Shown piece by piece: positions 1-7,308 of a DNA stretch of 64,000 bases. The notes under the pieces are model-generated. The model was not told where the DNA came from. It made no database searches and saw only the letters and a program-made list of their open reading frames with translations. Location: positions 11,993-75,992 of the forward strand of contig JAFKLG010000070.1 of NCBI GenBank assembly GCA_017304945.1. Direction: 5' to 3'. The position numbers and the translations under genes were made by a program. Every line of letters starts with the position of its first letter. Position 1 is the first letter of the stretch. This DNA is from Rhodospirillales bacterium (GTDB lineage Bacteria; Pseudomonadota; Alphaproteobacteria; Acetobacterales; Acetobacteraceae).

Positions 1-39
1 CGCGCGCCGCGCGCCTCGCCCGATGCGGGCCCGCGCGGC

Positions 40-68
40 TTGTCATTCAAGCGTCATCGGACTGACAC
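40..68 (+). promoter_or_regulatory. Pho-box-like triple direct repeat upstream of ugp operon
   Basis: Three hexamers, TGTCAT (41-46), CGTCAT (52-57) and TGACAC (63-68), recur with an exact 11-bp period, the spacing of PhoB binding half-sites (CTGTCAT repeats). The array ends about 60 bases before the GTG start of the first transporter gene. PhoB control of a ugp-type operon is established in other bacteria; here it is inferred from repeat spacing and gene content. The third repeat is the weakest match. Confidence 0.55.
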
Positions 69-128
69 GGGGGCGTCTTCGGCGCGGGCGTAAGCAGCCG
101 GCCCAATGACCAGCGCCCGAACCGTCCG

Positions 129-1064
129 GTGAGCAGCACCACGCTCGCCCACCCTGCCCTCGCGCGACGCCCTGCCGCTTCGGCGCGACGGCCGGCACGC
201 GCCCGTCCCGGATTGACCGCCGGGCTCCTGCTGCTGCCCTCGGCGGTGTTCCTGCTCGCCTTCACCTACTGGCCCGTCGTGCAGGTGGTGATCGGCTCCT
301 TCGCCGAACGCGGCTTCCGCGGCGCCACGCATTGGGGATTCGGCAATTACGCGCGGCTGTTCGCCGATCCGCATTTCGGCCAGGCGCTGTGGAACAACGC
401 GCTCTACGCCGCAGGCACGATCGTGCCGAGTGTCGGGCTTGCGCTGCTGTTCGCGGTGGGGCTGCGCGACAACACGCGGCTCTCCGCCGCGCTGCGCACG
501 CTGGTCGCACTGCCGCTGCTGATCCCGCTGGTCGCCGCCGCGGCGCTGTTCGTGTTCATCTTCCTGCCGGGCGGCGGGCTGCTCGACTGGTATCTGGCGA
601 AACTGGGTGTCGCCAGCCACAACTGGCTGGGCGACCCGTCGCTTGCCCTCGGCTCCATCATCGCCATCACGGTGTGGAAGAACACCGGCTACTACATGCT
701 GTTCTTCCTGGCGGGCCTCGCCGGCGTGCCGCAGGACGTGGTGGATGCGGCCAAGATCGACGGCGCCAACGCCCCGCAGCGCTTCTTCCACATCACGCTG
801 CCGCTGCTGGGGCCCACGATCGGCTTCGTCACCGTGATCGCCCTGCTGAACGCGATCACCCAGGTGGACCATGTGATCGTCATGACCCAGGGCGGCCCGT
901 CCGACGCGACGACGCTGCTGCTCTATTACATCTATCAGCAGGCGCATCAGAACTACGACCTGGGCCTTGCCTCGGCGGCGACGGTGGTCAGCGTCGCGAT
1001 GCTGGCCGCGCTGTCGCTGGTCTCGTTGCGCACGCTGGAACGCGGAATCCACCATGAGAGCTGA
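129..1064 (+). CDS. ugpA: Glycerol-3-phosphate-type ABC transporter permease
   Basis: This is the inner-membrane permease of a carbohydrate/glycerol-3-phosphate ABC importer (MalF/UgpA family), 311 aa with a GTG start. An Arg/Ala-rich cytoplasmic N-terminus (about 30 aa) leads into the first membrane segment (about 31-57), followed by further hydrophobic segments. The EAA loop that docks on the ATPase reads DAAKIDGA (206-213) and is followed by a TLPLLGP stretch. The gene overlaps the next permease by 11 bases and is the first gene after the Pho-box-like repeats. No ATPase gene (ugpC) is present in this operon inside the window; it may lie upstream or elsewhere. The Ugp assignment rests on the Pho box, the binding-protein sequence and the terminal phosphodiesterase gene; another sugar is possible. 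Confidence 0.75.
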   Translation: MSSTTLAHPALARRPAASARRPARARPGLTAGLLLLPSAVFLLAFTYWPVVQVVIGSFAERGFRGATHWGFGNYARLFADPHFGQALWNNALYAAGTIVPSVGLALLFAVGLRDNTRLSAALRTLVALPLLIPLVAAAALFVFIFLPGGGLLDWYLAKLGVASHNWLGDPSLALGSIIAITVWKNTGYYMLFFLAGLAGVPQDVVDAAKIDGANAPQRFFHITLPLLGPTIGFVTVIALLNAITQVDHVIVMTQGGPSDATTLLLYYIYQQAHQNYDLGLASAATVVSVAMLAALSLVSLRTLERGIHHES

Positions 1065-1878
1065 CGCACGCCTGCTCGCCGCGCTGGCGCTGGCCGCGGG
1101 CGCGCTGCTCTGGGCCGTGCCCTTCGCCTGGATGGCCGTCGCCAGCCTGCGGCCTGGGGGCGCCGGCGCGGCCGACCTCGCCTCGCTGCTCCCCTCGGGC
1201 CCGTTCGACCTCGCCAACTTCCGGGAGGCGTGGACGTCGGGACACTTCCCGCTCTGGTACTGCAACACGGTGCTGCTGTGCGGCGGCATCCTGGCGGTGC
1301 AGTGCGTGACGATCAGCCTGGCCGGCTACGCCTTCGCGCGGTTGCGCTTTCCCGGTCGCAATCTGGTGTTCACCGCCTTCCTGCTGCAGCTCATGCTGGT
1401 GCCGCCGATCCTGATCGTGCCGAACATGCGCACGCTGATCAGCCTCGGCCTCTACGACACGCTGCTTGGCGTGATGCTGCCCTACTTCGCCTCCGCCTTC
1501 GGCGTGTTCCTGATGCGCCAGACCTTCCGCACCATTCCGCGCGACTACGAGGAAGCGGCGGTGCTCGACGGCGCCACGACGCTGCAGATCATCTTCCGCG
1601 TGCTGCTGCCGCTGGCACGTCCCGGCCTCGTCGCCTTCGCGATCGTCTCGGTGACCGCGCACTGGAACGAGTTCCTCTGGCCGCTGATGGCGACGTCCTC
1701 GCCGTCCAACCAGGTGCTGACCGTGGGTCTCGCCTCCTTCACCGCCGGCGCCGAGGCCGGGTCGGAATGGGGCGTGATCGCCGCCGGCACCTTCCTCGTG
1801 GCGGCGCCGCTGCTCGCCGGGTTCGTGCTGTTCCAGCGGCAGTTCGTCTCCTCCTTCACCTTCTCCGGCATCAAGTAA
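1054..1878 (+). CDS. ugpE: Glycerol-3-phosphate-type ABC transporter permease (second subunit)
   Basis: This is the second permease of the importer (MalG/UgpE family), 274 aa. The ATG at 1054 was chosen because it overlaps the end of the preceding gene, as expected for coupled translation, and opens directly with a hydrophobic membrane segment; an upstream in-frame extension would lie wholly inside ugpA. About six hydrophobic segments are visible. The EAA loop is recognisable as DYEEAAVLDGAT, and the HWNEFLWPL stretch near the C-terminus is typical of MalG-type permeases. It should form a heterodimer with the upstream gene product. Confidence 0.78.
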   Translation: MRADARLLAALALAAGALLWAVPFAWMAVASLRPGGAGAADLASLLPSGPFDLANFREAWTSGHFPLWYCNTVLLCGGILAVQCVTISLAGYAFARLRFPGRNLVFTAFLLQLMLVPPILIVPNMRTLISLGLYDTLLGVMLPYFASAFGVFLMRQTFRTIPRDYEEAAVLDGATTLQIIFRVLLPLARPGLVAFAIVSVTAHWNEFLWPLMATSSPSNQVLTVGLASFTAGAEAGSEWGVIAAGTFLVAAPLLAGFVLFQRQFVSSFTFSGIK

Positions 1879-1892
1879 CTGAGGGGTTCGTC

Positions 1893-3212
1893 ATGCGTCT
1901 GTTGCACGTCGCCACGATCGGCGCGGCGATCGGCTTCGGCCTGTTCGCGGGAGCGGCCGAGGCCGCCACCGATATCGACCTGTTCTTCCCAGTGCCGGTG
2001 CAGGGCAAGCTCGCCAACGAGATGACCCGGCTGGTCGACGTGTTCAACAAGGACCACCCCGAGATCAAGGTGACCGCCGTCTACACCGGCAGCTACGACG
2101 ACACGAACCTGAAGACCCATGCGGCGATCCAGGCCGGCAAGCCGCCGGCGGTCGTGATCATGAGCGCCAACTTCGTGCGTGAATACGTGATCAACGACGA
2201 GATCCAGCCGCTCGATCCGCTGATCGCCAAGGGCGGCCAGACGCCGGGGCAGTTCATGGACCAGTTCTGGCCGGCGCTGCGGCAGAACGCGATGGACCAG
2301 GGCCACGTCTACGGCGTGCCGTTCCACAATTCGACCCCGCTGCTCTACTACAGCGTCGATGCGTTCAAGGCGGCCGGCCTCGATCCCGACCACCCGCCGG
2401 CGACCTGGGCCGAGTGGCTGGATGCGGCGAAGAAGCTGACGAAGCGCGACGGCGGCAACACGACGCGCTGGGGCCTGATGATCCCCGGCACCTATGACTA
2501 TCTGGGCTGGATCACCTCCGGCCTCGCGATGTCGAATGGCGGCCAGTTCTACAATCCGGACTACGGCGGAGAGGTGTACTACACGCAGCCGACCACGATC
2601 GGCGCCGTGCGCTTCCTCGACGAGCTGGTGCACAAGGCGCACGTCATGCCCGAGGGCGTGACCGACGCGAACGCCGTCACCACCGCGTTCTTCCAGGGCC
2701 GGACCGGGATGATGGTGCTGTCGACGGGCTCGCTGTCCTTCGTGCGCGACAACATGAAGACGCCGTACCGCACCGCCTTCCTGCCGCGCAACCTGGTCAA
2801 CGCGGTGCCGATCGGCGGCGCCAGCCTGATCATCCCGAAGGGCAACTCCCCCGCGCGCACCGAAGCCGCCTGGACCCTGGTGCAGTGGCTGACCAGCCCG
2901 GAGATCGCGGGCGGCTGGAGCCGCTTCACCGGCTACTTCGCCCCGCGCATCGCCGCCTACGACCTGCCCGCGATGAAGACCTTCATGAGCGAGCATCCGG
3001 ACGCCAAGGTTGCCCTCGACCAGCTCGCCTACGCGCGGGGCTGGTTCGCCACCTACAACGTCATCGGCGTGCGCAAGGCGCTGGAGGACGGGGTGCAGGC
3101 GGTGCTGTCCGGCAAGGCGACGCCGGAGGCGGCGATGGCCGAGGCGCAGAAGCAGGCCGATGCGCTGATGCGCCCGTATGTCGAGCAGACCGCGCTCAAG
3201 CTGCCGCAGTGA
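1893..3212 (+). CDS. ugpB: ABC transporter periplasmic binding protein, UgpB-like
   Basis: Periplasmic solute-binding protein (family 1), 439 aa. The ATG at 1893 follows a GAGG ribosome-binding site by 8 bases and gives a clean signal peptide: a charged MRLLH start, a hydrophobic core, and a cleavage site after about residue 24 (EAA|TDI). The mature protein begins with a bacterial SBP beta strand (DIDLFFPVPVQGKLANEM) and contains VYGVPFHNSTPLLYYS, a UgpB-like ligand-site stretch. It lies 14 bases downstream of ugpE and is closely followed by a phosphodiesterase gene. The ligand is inferred to be glycerol-3-phosphate or a glycerophosphodiester from operon context; sequence alone does not fix it. 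Confidence 0.72.
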   Translation: MRLLHVATIGAAIGFGLFAGAAEAATDIDLFFPVPVQGKLANEMTRLVDVFNKDHPEIKVTAVYTGSYDDTNLKTHAAIQAGKPPAVVIMSANFVREYVINDEIQPLDPLIAKGGQTPGQFMDQFWPALRQNAMDQGHVYGVPFHNSTPLLYYSVDAFKAAGLDPDHPPATWAEWLDAAKKLTKRDGGNTTRWGLMIPGTYDYLGWITSGLAMSNGGQFYNPDYGGEVYYTQPTTIGAVRFLDELVHKAHVMPEGVTDANAVTTAFFQGRTGMMVLSTGSLSFVRDNMKTPYRTAFLPRNLVNAVPIGGASLIIPKGNSPARTEAAWTLVQWLTSPEIAGGWSRFTGYFAPRIAAYDLPAMKTFMSEHPDAKVALDQLAYARGWFATYNVIGVRKALEDGVQAVLSGKATPEAAMAEAQKQADALMRPYVEQTALKLPQ

Positions 3213-3226
3213 CGGGAAAACCACCG

Positions 3227-4054
3227 ATGCTCATCTGCCAATTGACCGACCTGCATGTCCGGCCCGTGGGCCAGGCGGCGAACCGTGTGTCCGAAACCAA
3301 TGCGTTGACGCTGCGCGCCTTGCGCGCCGTGGCGGCGCTCGACCCGGTGCCGGATGCGGTGCTGATCACCGGCGACCTGACCGAGTGCGGGCTGCCGGCG
3401 GAATACGCCAACCTGGCCGACATGCTGCGGCGGACGCTGCGCATGCCCGTCTACCTGATCCCCGGCAACCACGATCGGCGGGAGAACCTGCGCGCCGGTC
3501 TTGCCGCGTGGTTCGGCGTGACGGCGGATCCGGAATACGTGCAATACGCCGTCGATTGCGGTCCTGTGCGCGTCGTCATGCTCGACACGGTGGTGCCGGG
3601 CGCGGGACATGGCGCGCTGCGGCCGGCGCAGCTCGACTGGCTCGACCGCACGCTGGCGGCCGCGCCCGACCGGCCGACGCTGATCGGCATGCACCACCCG
3701 CCCTTCACCTGCGGCATCGCGCACATGGACCGGATCGCGCTGCAGGACCCGGCGTCCTTTGCCGCCGTGATCGCGCGGCACAAGCAGGTGGAGCGGGTCG
3801 TCTGCGGCCACCATCATCGGCCGATCGTGGCCCGCGTCGCCCAGGCGATCGCCTCGATCGCGCCGTCTGTCGCGCATCAGGTGGAGCTGGCGCTGCACCC
3901 GGAGGCTCCGTCCGCCTTCGTGATGGAGCCGCCGGCCTTCCAGCTCCATGCCTGGAGCGCGGCGGACGGGTTCGTCTCCCACACCGCATATGTGGAGAGC
4001 TATCCGGGTCCGTACCCGTTCCTCACGGACCCCGACTACCCCGGGAAGGCCTGA
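3227..4054 (+). CDS. GpdQ-like metallophosphodiesterase
   Basis: This is a 275-aa calcineurin-fold phosphodiesterase with no signal peptide, so probably cytoplasmic. The dinuclear metal motifs are complete: D8-x-H10 (TDLH), GD50 (ITGDLTECG), GN81H82D, a GMHHPP histidine and GHHHRP near the C-terminus. The first positions match those I recall for the glycerophosphodiesterase GpdQ (D8, H10, D50, N80). The PSVAHQV segment also resembles GpdQ more than the cAMP phosphodiesterase CpdA. The gene ends the ugp-like operon, the slot held by ugpQ in E. coli, so it probably hydrolyses imported glycerophosphodiesters. Cyclic-nucleotide hydrolysis is the main alternative. A GTG at 3209 overlapping the ugpB stop is an alternative start; the ATG aligns better with the family N-terminus. 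Confidence 0.75.
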   Translation: MLICQLTDLHVRPVGQAANRVSETNALTLRALRAVAALDPVPDAVLITGDLTECGLPAEYANLADMLRRTLRMPVYLIPGNHDRRENLRAGLAAWFGVTADPEYVQYAVDCGPVRVVMLDTVVPGAGHGALRPAQLDWLDRTLAAAPDRPTLIGMHHPPFTCGIAHMDRIALQDPASFAAVIARHKQVERVVCGHHHRPIVARVAQAIASIAPSVAHQVELALHPEAPSAFVMEPPAFQLHAWSAADGFVSHTAYVESYPGPYPFLTDPDYPGKA

Positions 4055-4115
4055 GGCGGCCCGTCGTTCCCCCTGGCACGGCCGGGGGCTCACGGACGCC
4101 GCCGCGCGCGGCATA

Positions 4116-4525
4116 GTGCCGGTGGGGGTGGCCGGCTCGAGCCCGGCCATGACGGGGGGCACGAGGTCGGCCGATGCCGTCGTGTGCGACATGGTGCCGG
4201 TGGGGGTGGCCGGGTCGAGCCCGGCCATGACGGAGAGGGCACGAGGTCGGCGGACGCCGCCGCGCGCGGCATGGTGCCGGTGGGGGTGGCCGGGTCGAGC
4301 CCGGCCATGACGGGGGGCACGAGGTCGGCGGATGCCGTCGTGCGCGGCATGGTGCCGGTGGGGGTGGCCGGGTCGAGCCCGGCCATGACGGGGAGGGGCG
4401 GCTGGCGCCGCCTTCCCTGGCGAAGGCTCGTCCCCGTGACGCCCTCGCCCCGCCGGAGCCTGGCCGCTCGCACCGAACCCTCACGCCGTCATGGCCGGGC
4501 TTGACCCGGCCACCCCCGCCGGCAC
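4116..4525. repeat. REP-like palindromic repeat array (four direct units and one inverted unit)
   Basis: The gene-free stretch 4055-4594 holds four copies of a unit beginning GTGCCGGTGGGGGTGGCCGG at 4116, 4194, 4274 and 4352 (periods 78, 80 and 78). Each contains the palindrome GGCCGGGTCGAGCCCGGCC followed by ATGACGG, with spacer CACGAGGTCGGCG conserved between units. An inverted copy lies at 4487-4525. When translated, the units give the MAGLDPATPTGT peptide seen as spurious open frames in many alphaproteobacterial genomes. They are probably dispersed non-coding repeats that may act in termination or mRNA end stability. No gene is supported here. Confidence 0.85.
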
Positions 4526-4594
4526 CCTGATGCGGCCCTCAGCCAGCCGGCCCGGGATGGCGGTTCAGACCCCCCGGCCCGACGCCCGGCCTGG

Positions 4595-5158
4595 TCAGGC
4601 TGCCGCGTCAGCCCGCAGGCACGCCCGCACATACTGGGAGAAATGCCGCACGTCCGGCGTGGGCAGGTCCTTCACCTTCGCCGCCTCGTCGAACCGCCGC
4701 AACTGCACCGCCGCCGCCGCATGCGGACCGGCCGCGAACGAAGCCACCTCCGCGGCCGACATAGGGCCACCCTGCAGGCGCAGGCTGAGCACGCTGTCTT
4801 TCGACAGCCGCCCGAAATAGTCGGGCTCCACCGCGCACAAATACCGCTTCGCCGCCACGTGCAGCCGCACCGGTTCCGTCACCTCGGGGCCGAAGAACCG
4901 CAGCAGGAAATCATGGCCCAGCTCCTCGTGGCGGTCGTCGATCCCCGCTTCCGCCGGATTCTCCCCAAGCTCGTGGACCATGTGGCCGATATCGTGCAGC
5001 AGCGCCGCCGTGATCAGCGCCGCGTCGCAGCCCGACTGCTCCGCCAGCAAGGCCGCCTGCAGCGCATGCGCGCGCTGGTTCAGGTCGTGCAGCCCGTACT
5101 GCTTGCCGCCCTTTCCGTCGATCAGATCGGCCAGCATCTCCACCGGATCCTGCGGCAT
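4595..5158 (-). CDS. HD-domain protein of the PhnZ-like (phosphonate-associated HD) family
   Basis: A 187-aa HD-domain protein. The start at 5158 is fixed by a GGAGGG site 6 bases upstream. Metal ligands are H31, the HD pair H55-D56 (LLHDIGH), H59, H77 and H100, with K104. Counted with a shift of three to four residues these fall on the diiron ligands and substrate Lys I recall for the mixed-valence oxygenase PhnZ, and Y21 matches its gating Tyr24. H24 takes the place of Glu27. PhnZ cleaves 2-amino-1-hydroxyethylphosphonate. No phosphonate genes are adjacent, so the substrate is unknown, and a plain phosphohydrolase remains possible. It is convergent with the ugp operon across the repeat array. 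Confidence 0.6.
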   Translation of the reverse strand: MPQDPVEMLADLIDGKGGKQYGLHDLNQRAHALQAALLAEQSGCDAALITAALLHDIGHMVHELGENPAEAGIDDRHEELGHDFLLRFFGPEVTEPVRLHVAAKRYLCAVEPDYFGRLSKDSVLSLRLQGGPMSAAEVASFAAGPHAAAAVQLRRFDEAAKVKDLPTPDVRHFSQYVRACLRADAAA

Positions 5159-5260
5159 CGGCACCCTCCATCGTCCGGCGCAATCTAGCGGCGCGGGCGA
5201 GGCGTGGGCAAAGTCCCCGGACCGACCATGTCCGCGCTGAGGACGCACAGGAGCCGCAGA

Positions 5261-6646
5261 ATGCTAGACCAGATGATCGATTGTGTGGTGACCGCCTCCG
5301 CCGGCGCGCGACCGCTGCACGCGGTGCGTCCCGCGGACCTGCCGGAGCTGCTCGCGGCGCTGCCGGACGCGCAGGCCGGCTTCCTGCGCGAGATCGGCTT
5401 CAAGGCCAGCGCCGGGGAGCTGGTGCTGCTGTCCGGCGACGGCGGCCTCGCCGCCGCGGTGTTCGGCCTGGGCGAGGACGCCACCCCGTTCCCCTTCGGC
5501 GCGCTGCCCACCCGGCTGCCGGAGGGCACCACCTGGCAGCTTCAGCCAGGCGCCTACGATGCCGACGCCGCCGTGCTGGGCTTCTGCCTCGGCGCCTACC
5601 GCTACACGACGCTGAAACCCAGCGAGAAGACGCTGGCGCGGCTGGTCCTGCCCGAGGGTGGCGCGCCGCGCAGCCTGTCCCACGCCGCCGCCACCTGGAT
5701 GGTGCGCGACCTGATCAACACGCCCGCCAACCTGCTCGGCCCGGTCGAACTGGCGGAGTTCGCCGCTTCCCTGGGCCGGCGCCACGGCGCCACCGTCAGC
5801 GTGAGCGAGGGCGAGGCGCTGGCGCGTGACTATCCCACCGTCGCCGCGGTGGGACGCGGCTCCGTGCGGCCGCCGCGCGTCACCACCTTCCACTGGCGCG
5901 GCAGCCGCGCGCACGACGATGCGCCGCTGCTCTCGCTGTGCGGCAAGGGCGTGTGCTTCGACAGCGGCGGCTACGACCTCAAGCCCTCCGCCGGCATGCT
6001 GCGGATGAAGAAGGACATGGGCGGCGCGGCCACCGTGCTGGGCCTCGCCCGCATGATCATGGAGGCCGACCTGCCGATCCGGCTCGCGGTCCGTGTCGGT
6101 TGCGTGGAGAACTCGGTCTCCGGCGACGCCATGCGCCCGCTCGACGTGATCCGCACCCGCAGCGGGCGCACGGTCGAGATCGGCAACACCGATGCGGAGG
6201 GGCGGCTGGTGCTGTGCGACCTCCTCGCCGAAGCCTGCGAGGAAGCGCCGGCGCTGCTGGTGGACTGCGCGACGCTGACCGGCGCGGCGCGGGTGGCCTT
6301 GGGCCCCGACCTGCCCGCTCTGTTCAGCAACGAGGATGGCTGGGCCGAGTCGGTCATGCGGGCCGGCCAGGGCGTGCACGATCCGGTATGGCGCCTGCCT
6401 CTCTGGCCAGGCTACGCGAGCTGGCTCTCCAGTTCGGTTGCGGAGATGAACAATGTTTCATCAAAGCCCTATGCTGGAGCAATAGTGGCCGCCTTATTTT
6501 TGCAGCGTTTTGTTTCGGCAGACACAAACTGGCTGCATCTGGACTTGTATGCTTGGAACGACCAAACCACGCCAGGCCGTCCGGAAGGCGGTGAGGCGAT
6601 GGCGATGCGCGCATTGTTCGCATCGGTGAATGAGCGCTGGGGTTGA
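5261..6646 (+). CDS. M17-family leucyl aminopeptidase-like metallopeptidase
   Basis: A 461-aa cytosolic leucine-aminopeptidase-family protein. The ATG at 5261 follows AGGAG by 7 bases; an in-frame GTG at 5204 lacks such a site. The catalytic C-terminal domain carries GKGVCFDSGGYDLKP (metal and catalytic Lys), MKKDMGGAA, and the family signature NTDAEGRL. The N-terminal regulatory domain is more divergent and shorter than in E. coli PepA, as in the common proteobacterial 'PepB-like' members. The last 200 bases (about 6430-6600) switch abruptly to AT-richer sequence with rare codons, although the reading frame and family C-terminus (GAIVAALFLQRF, WLHLDLYAW) are intact. Confidence 0.88.
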   Translation: MLDQMIDCVVTASAGARPLHAVRPADLPELLAALPDAQAGFLREIGFKASAGELVLLSGDGGLAAAVFGLGEDATPFPFGALPTRLPEGTTWQLQPGAYDADAAVLGFCLGAYRYTTLKPSEKTLARLVLPEGGAPRSLSHAAATWMVRDLINTPANLLGPVELAEFAASLGRRHGATVSVSEGEALARDYPTVAAVGRGSVRPPRVTTFHWRGSRAHDDAPLLSLCGKGVCFDSGGYDLKPSAGMLRMKKDMGGAATVLGLARMIMEADLPIRLAVRVGCVENSVSGDAMRPLDVIRTRSGRTVEIGNTDAEGRLVLCDLLAEACEEAPALLVDCATLTGAARVALGPDLPALFSNEDGWAESVMRAGQGVHDPVWRLPLWPGYASWLSSSVAEMNNVSSKPYAGAIVAALFLQRFVSADTNWLHLDLYAWNDQTTPGRPEGGEAMAMRALFASVNERWG

Positions 6647-6696
6647 CGCGTCGGCTCGGGCGGGTCACTGAGGCGTGAACAAATAATCCCGGTTAT

Positions 6697-6739
6697 GATG
6701 TCGCAACAAAGTTGACATCGTAGCGTTCGATGTTATTTG
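6697..6739 (+). promoter_or_regulatory. Promoter of marR-type gene with overlapping imperfect palindrome
   Basis: A sigma70-like -35 TTGACA (6712-6717) and a possible -10 TATTTG (6734-6739) are separated by 16 bases. An inverted repeat, GATGTC..AAC-aaa-GTTGACATC (6697-6719, two-base bulge in the left arm), covers the -35. Such a site directly upstream of a MarR-family gene suggests autoregulation. The region is AT-rich compared with its surroundings. Confidence 0.45.
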
Positions 6740-6787
6740 GTTTCGAGGTGTCGCCGATCCGGCCTCGCACAGGAAGGGATCTCCCAA

Positions 6788-7186
6788 ATGGCTACCTCCC
6801 AGACCGCAGACCAGCTCGTCGGCATCCTTCGGGAAACCGTGGTCGCGCTGGTACGACGTGACGGGCCCGACCTGTCCGCACGCCAGCTCGCGGTCTTCCT
6901 GACCTGCTATCTCCGGGACGGCGGCCACACCGTGCGCGGCCTCTCGGCGGAACTGAACGTCTCGAAGCCCGCGATCACCCGCGCCCTCGACCGGCTCGGG
7001 GAACTCGATCTCGCCCGCCGCAAGATCGATCCGCTCGATCGCCGCAGCGTCCTCGTGCAGCGCACGCTGAAAGGCGCCGCCTTCCTGCGCGACCTGCGCG
7101 GCATCATGGGGGAGGCCGGCGTGGCCATGAAGAAGAACCCTGCGCCCGCGCGCGAAACCGTCAGCGCCCGTCGCGCCAGCGCCTGA
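6788..7186 (+). CDS. MarR/winged-helix transcriptional regulator
   Basis: A 132-aa winged-helix DNA-binding protein. The ATG at 6788 is preceded by AGGAAGG. The recognition-helix region reads VRGLSAELNVSKPAITRALDRL (about 54-75), followed by a wing with DPLDRRSVLV, the MarR family DxRxxxL-like signature. The C-terminus is basic and unstructured-looking. It has no partner gene on its strand; the next gene is convergent beyond a strong hairpin. The ligand and targets are unknown. The palindrome over its own promoter suggests autorepression. Confidence 0.75.
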   Translation: MATSQTADQLVGILRETVVALVRRDGPDLSARQLAVFLTCYLRDGGHTVRGLSAELNVSKPAITRALDRLGELDLARRKIDPLDRRSVLVQRTLKGAAFLRDLRGIMGEAGVAMKKNPAPARETVSARRASA

Positions 7187-7259
7187 CCCCAAGCGCCGGC
7201 ACTTACACGCCAGTCGCGGCACCAGCTAGCCAAGGCGCCGCGCCCGACTCATAGAACCG

Positions 7260-7291
7260 ACAACGCCGGCAGGTTCCCCTGCCGGCGTTGT
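7260..7291. terminator. Perfect 14-bp stem-loop between convergent genes
   Basis: ACAACGCCGGCAGG (7260-7273) pairs exactly with CCTGCCGGCGTTGT (7278-7291) around a TTCC loop. It lies between the marR-type gene (+) and the DASS transporter gene (-), so it probably ends transcription from both sides. There is no long T run. Confidence 0.7.
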
Positions 7292-7308
7292 TCGCGTCTG
7301 CGCCGCAC

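Noticed and set aside
4116..4400. Possible CRISPR array because of regular 78-80 base spacing
   Set aside because: Repeats and spacers are both conserved between units, the unit is palindromic over its core, and no cas gene is nearby.
4023..4504. Open frames with repeated MAGLDPATPTGT peptides in both orientations
   Set aside because: They are translations of the REP-like DNA repeat, a known source of spurious genes in alphaproteobacteria; no ribosome-binding site or family.
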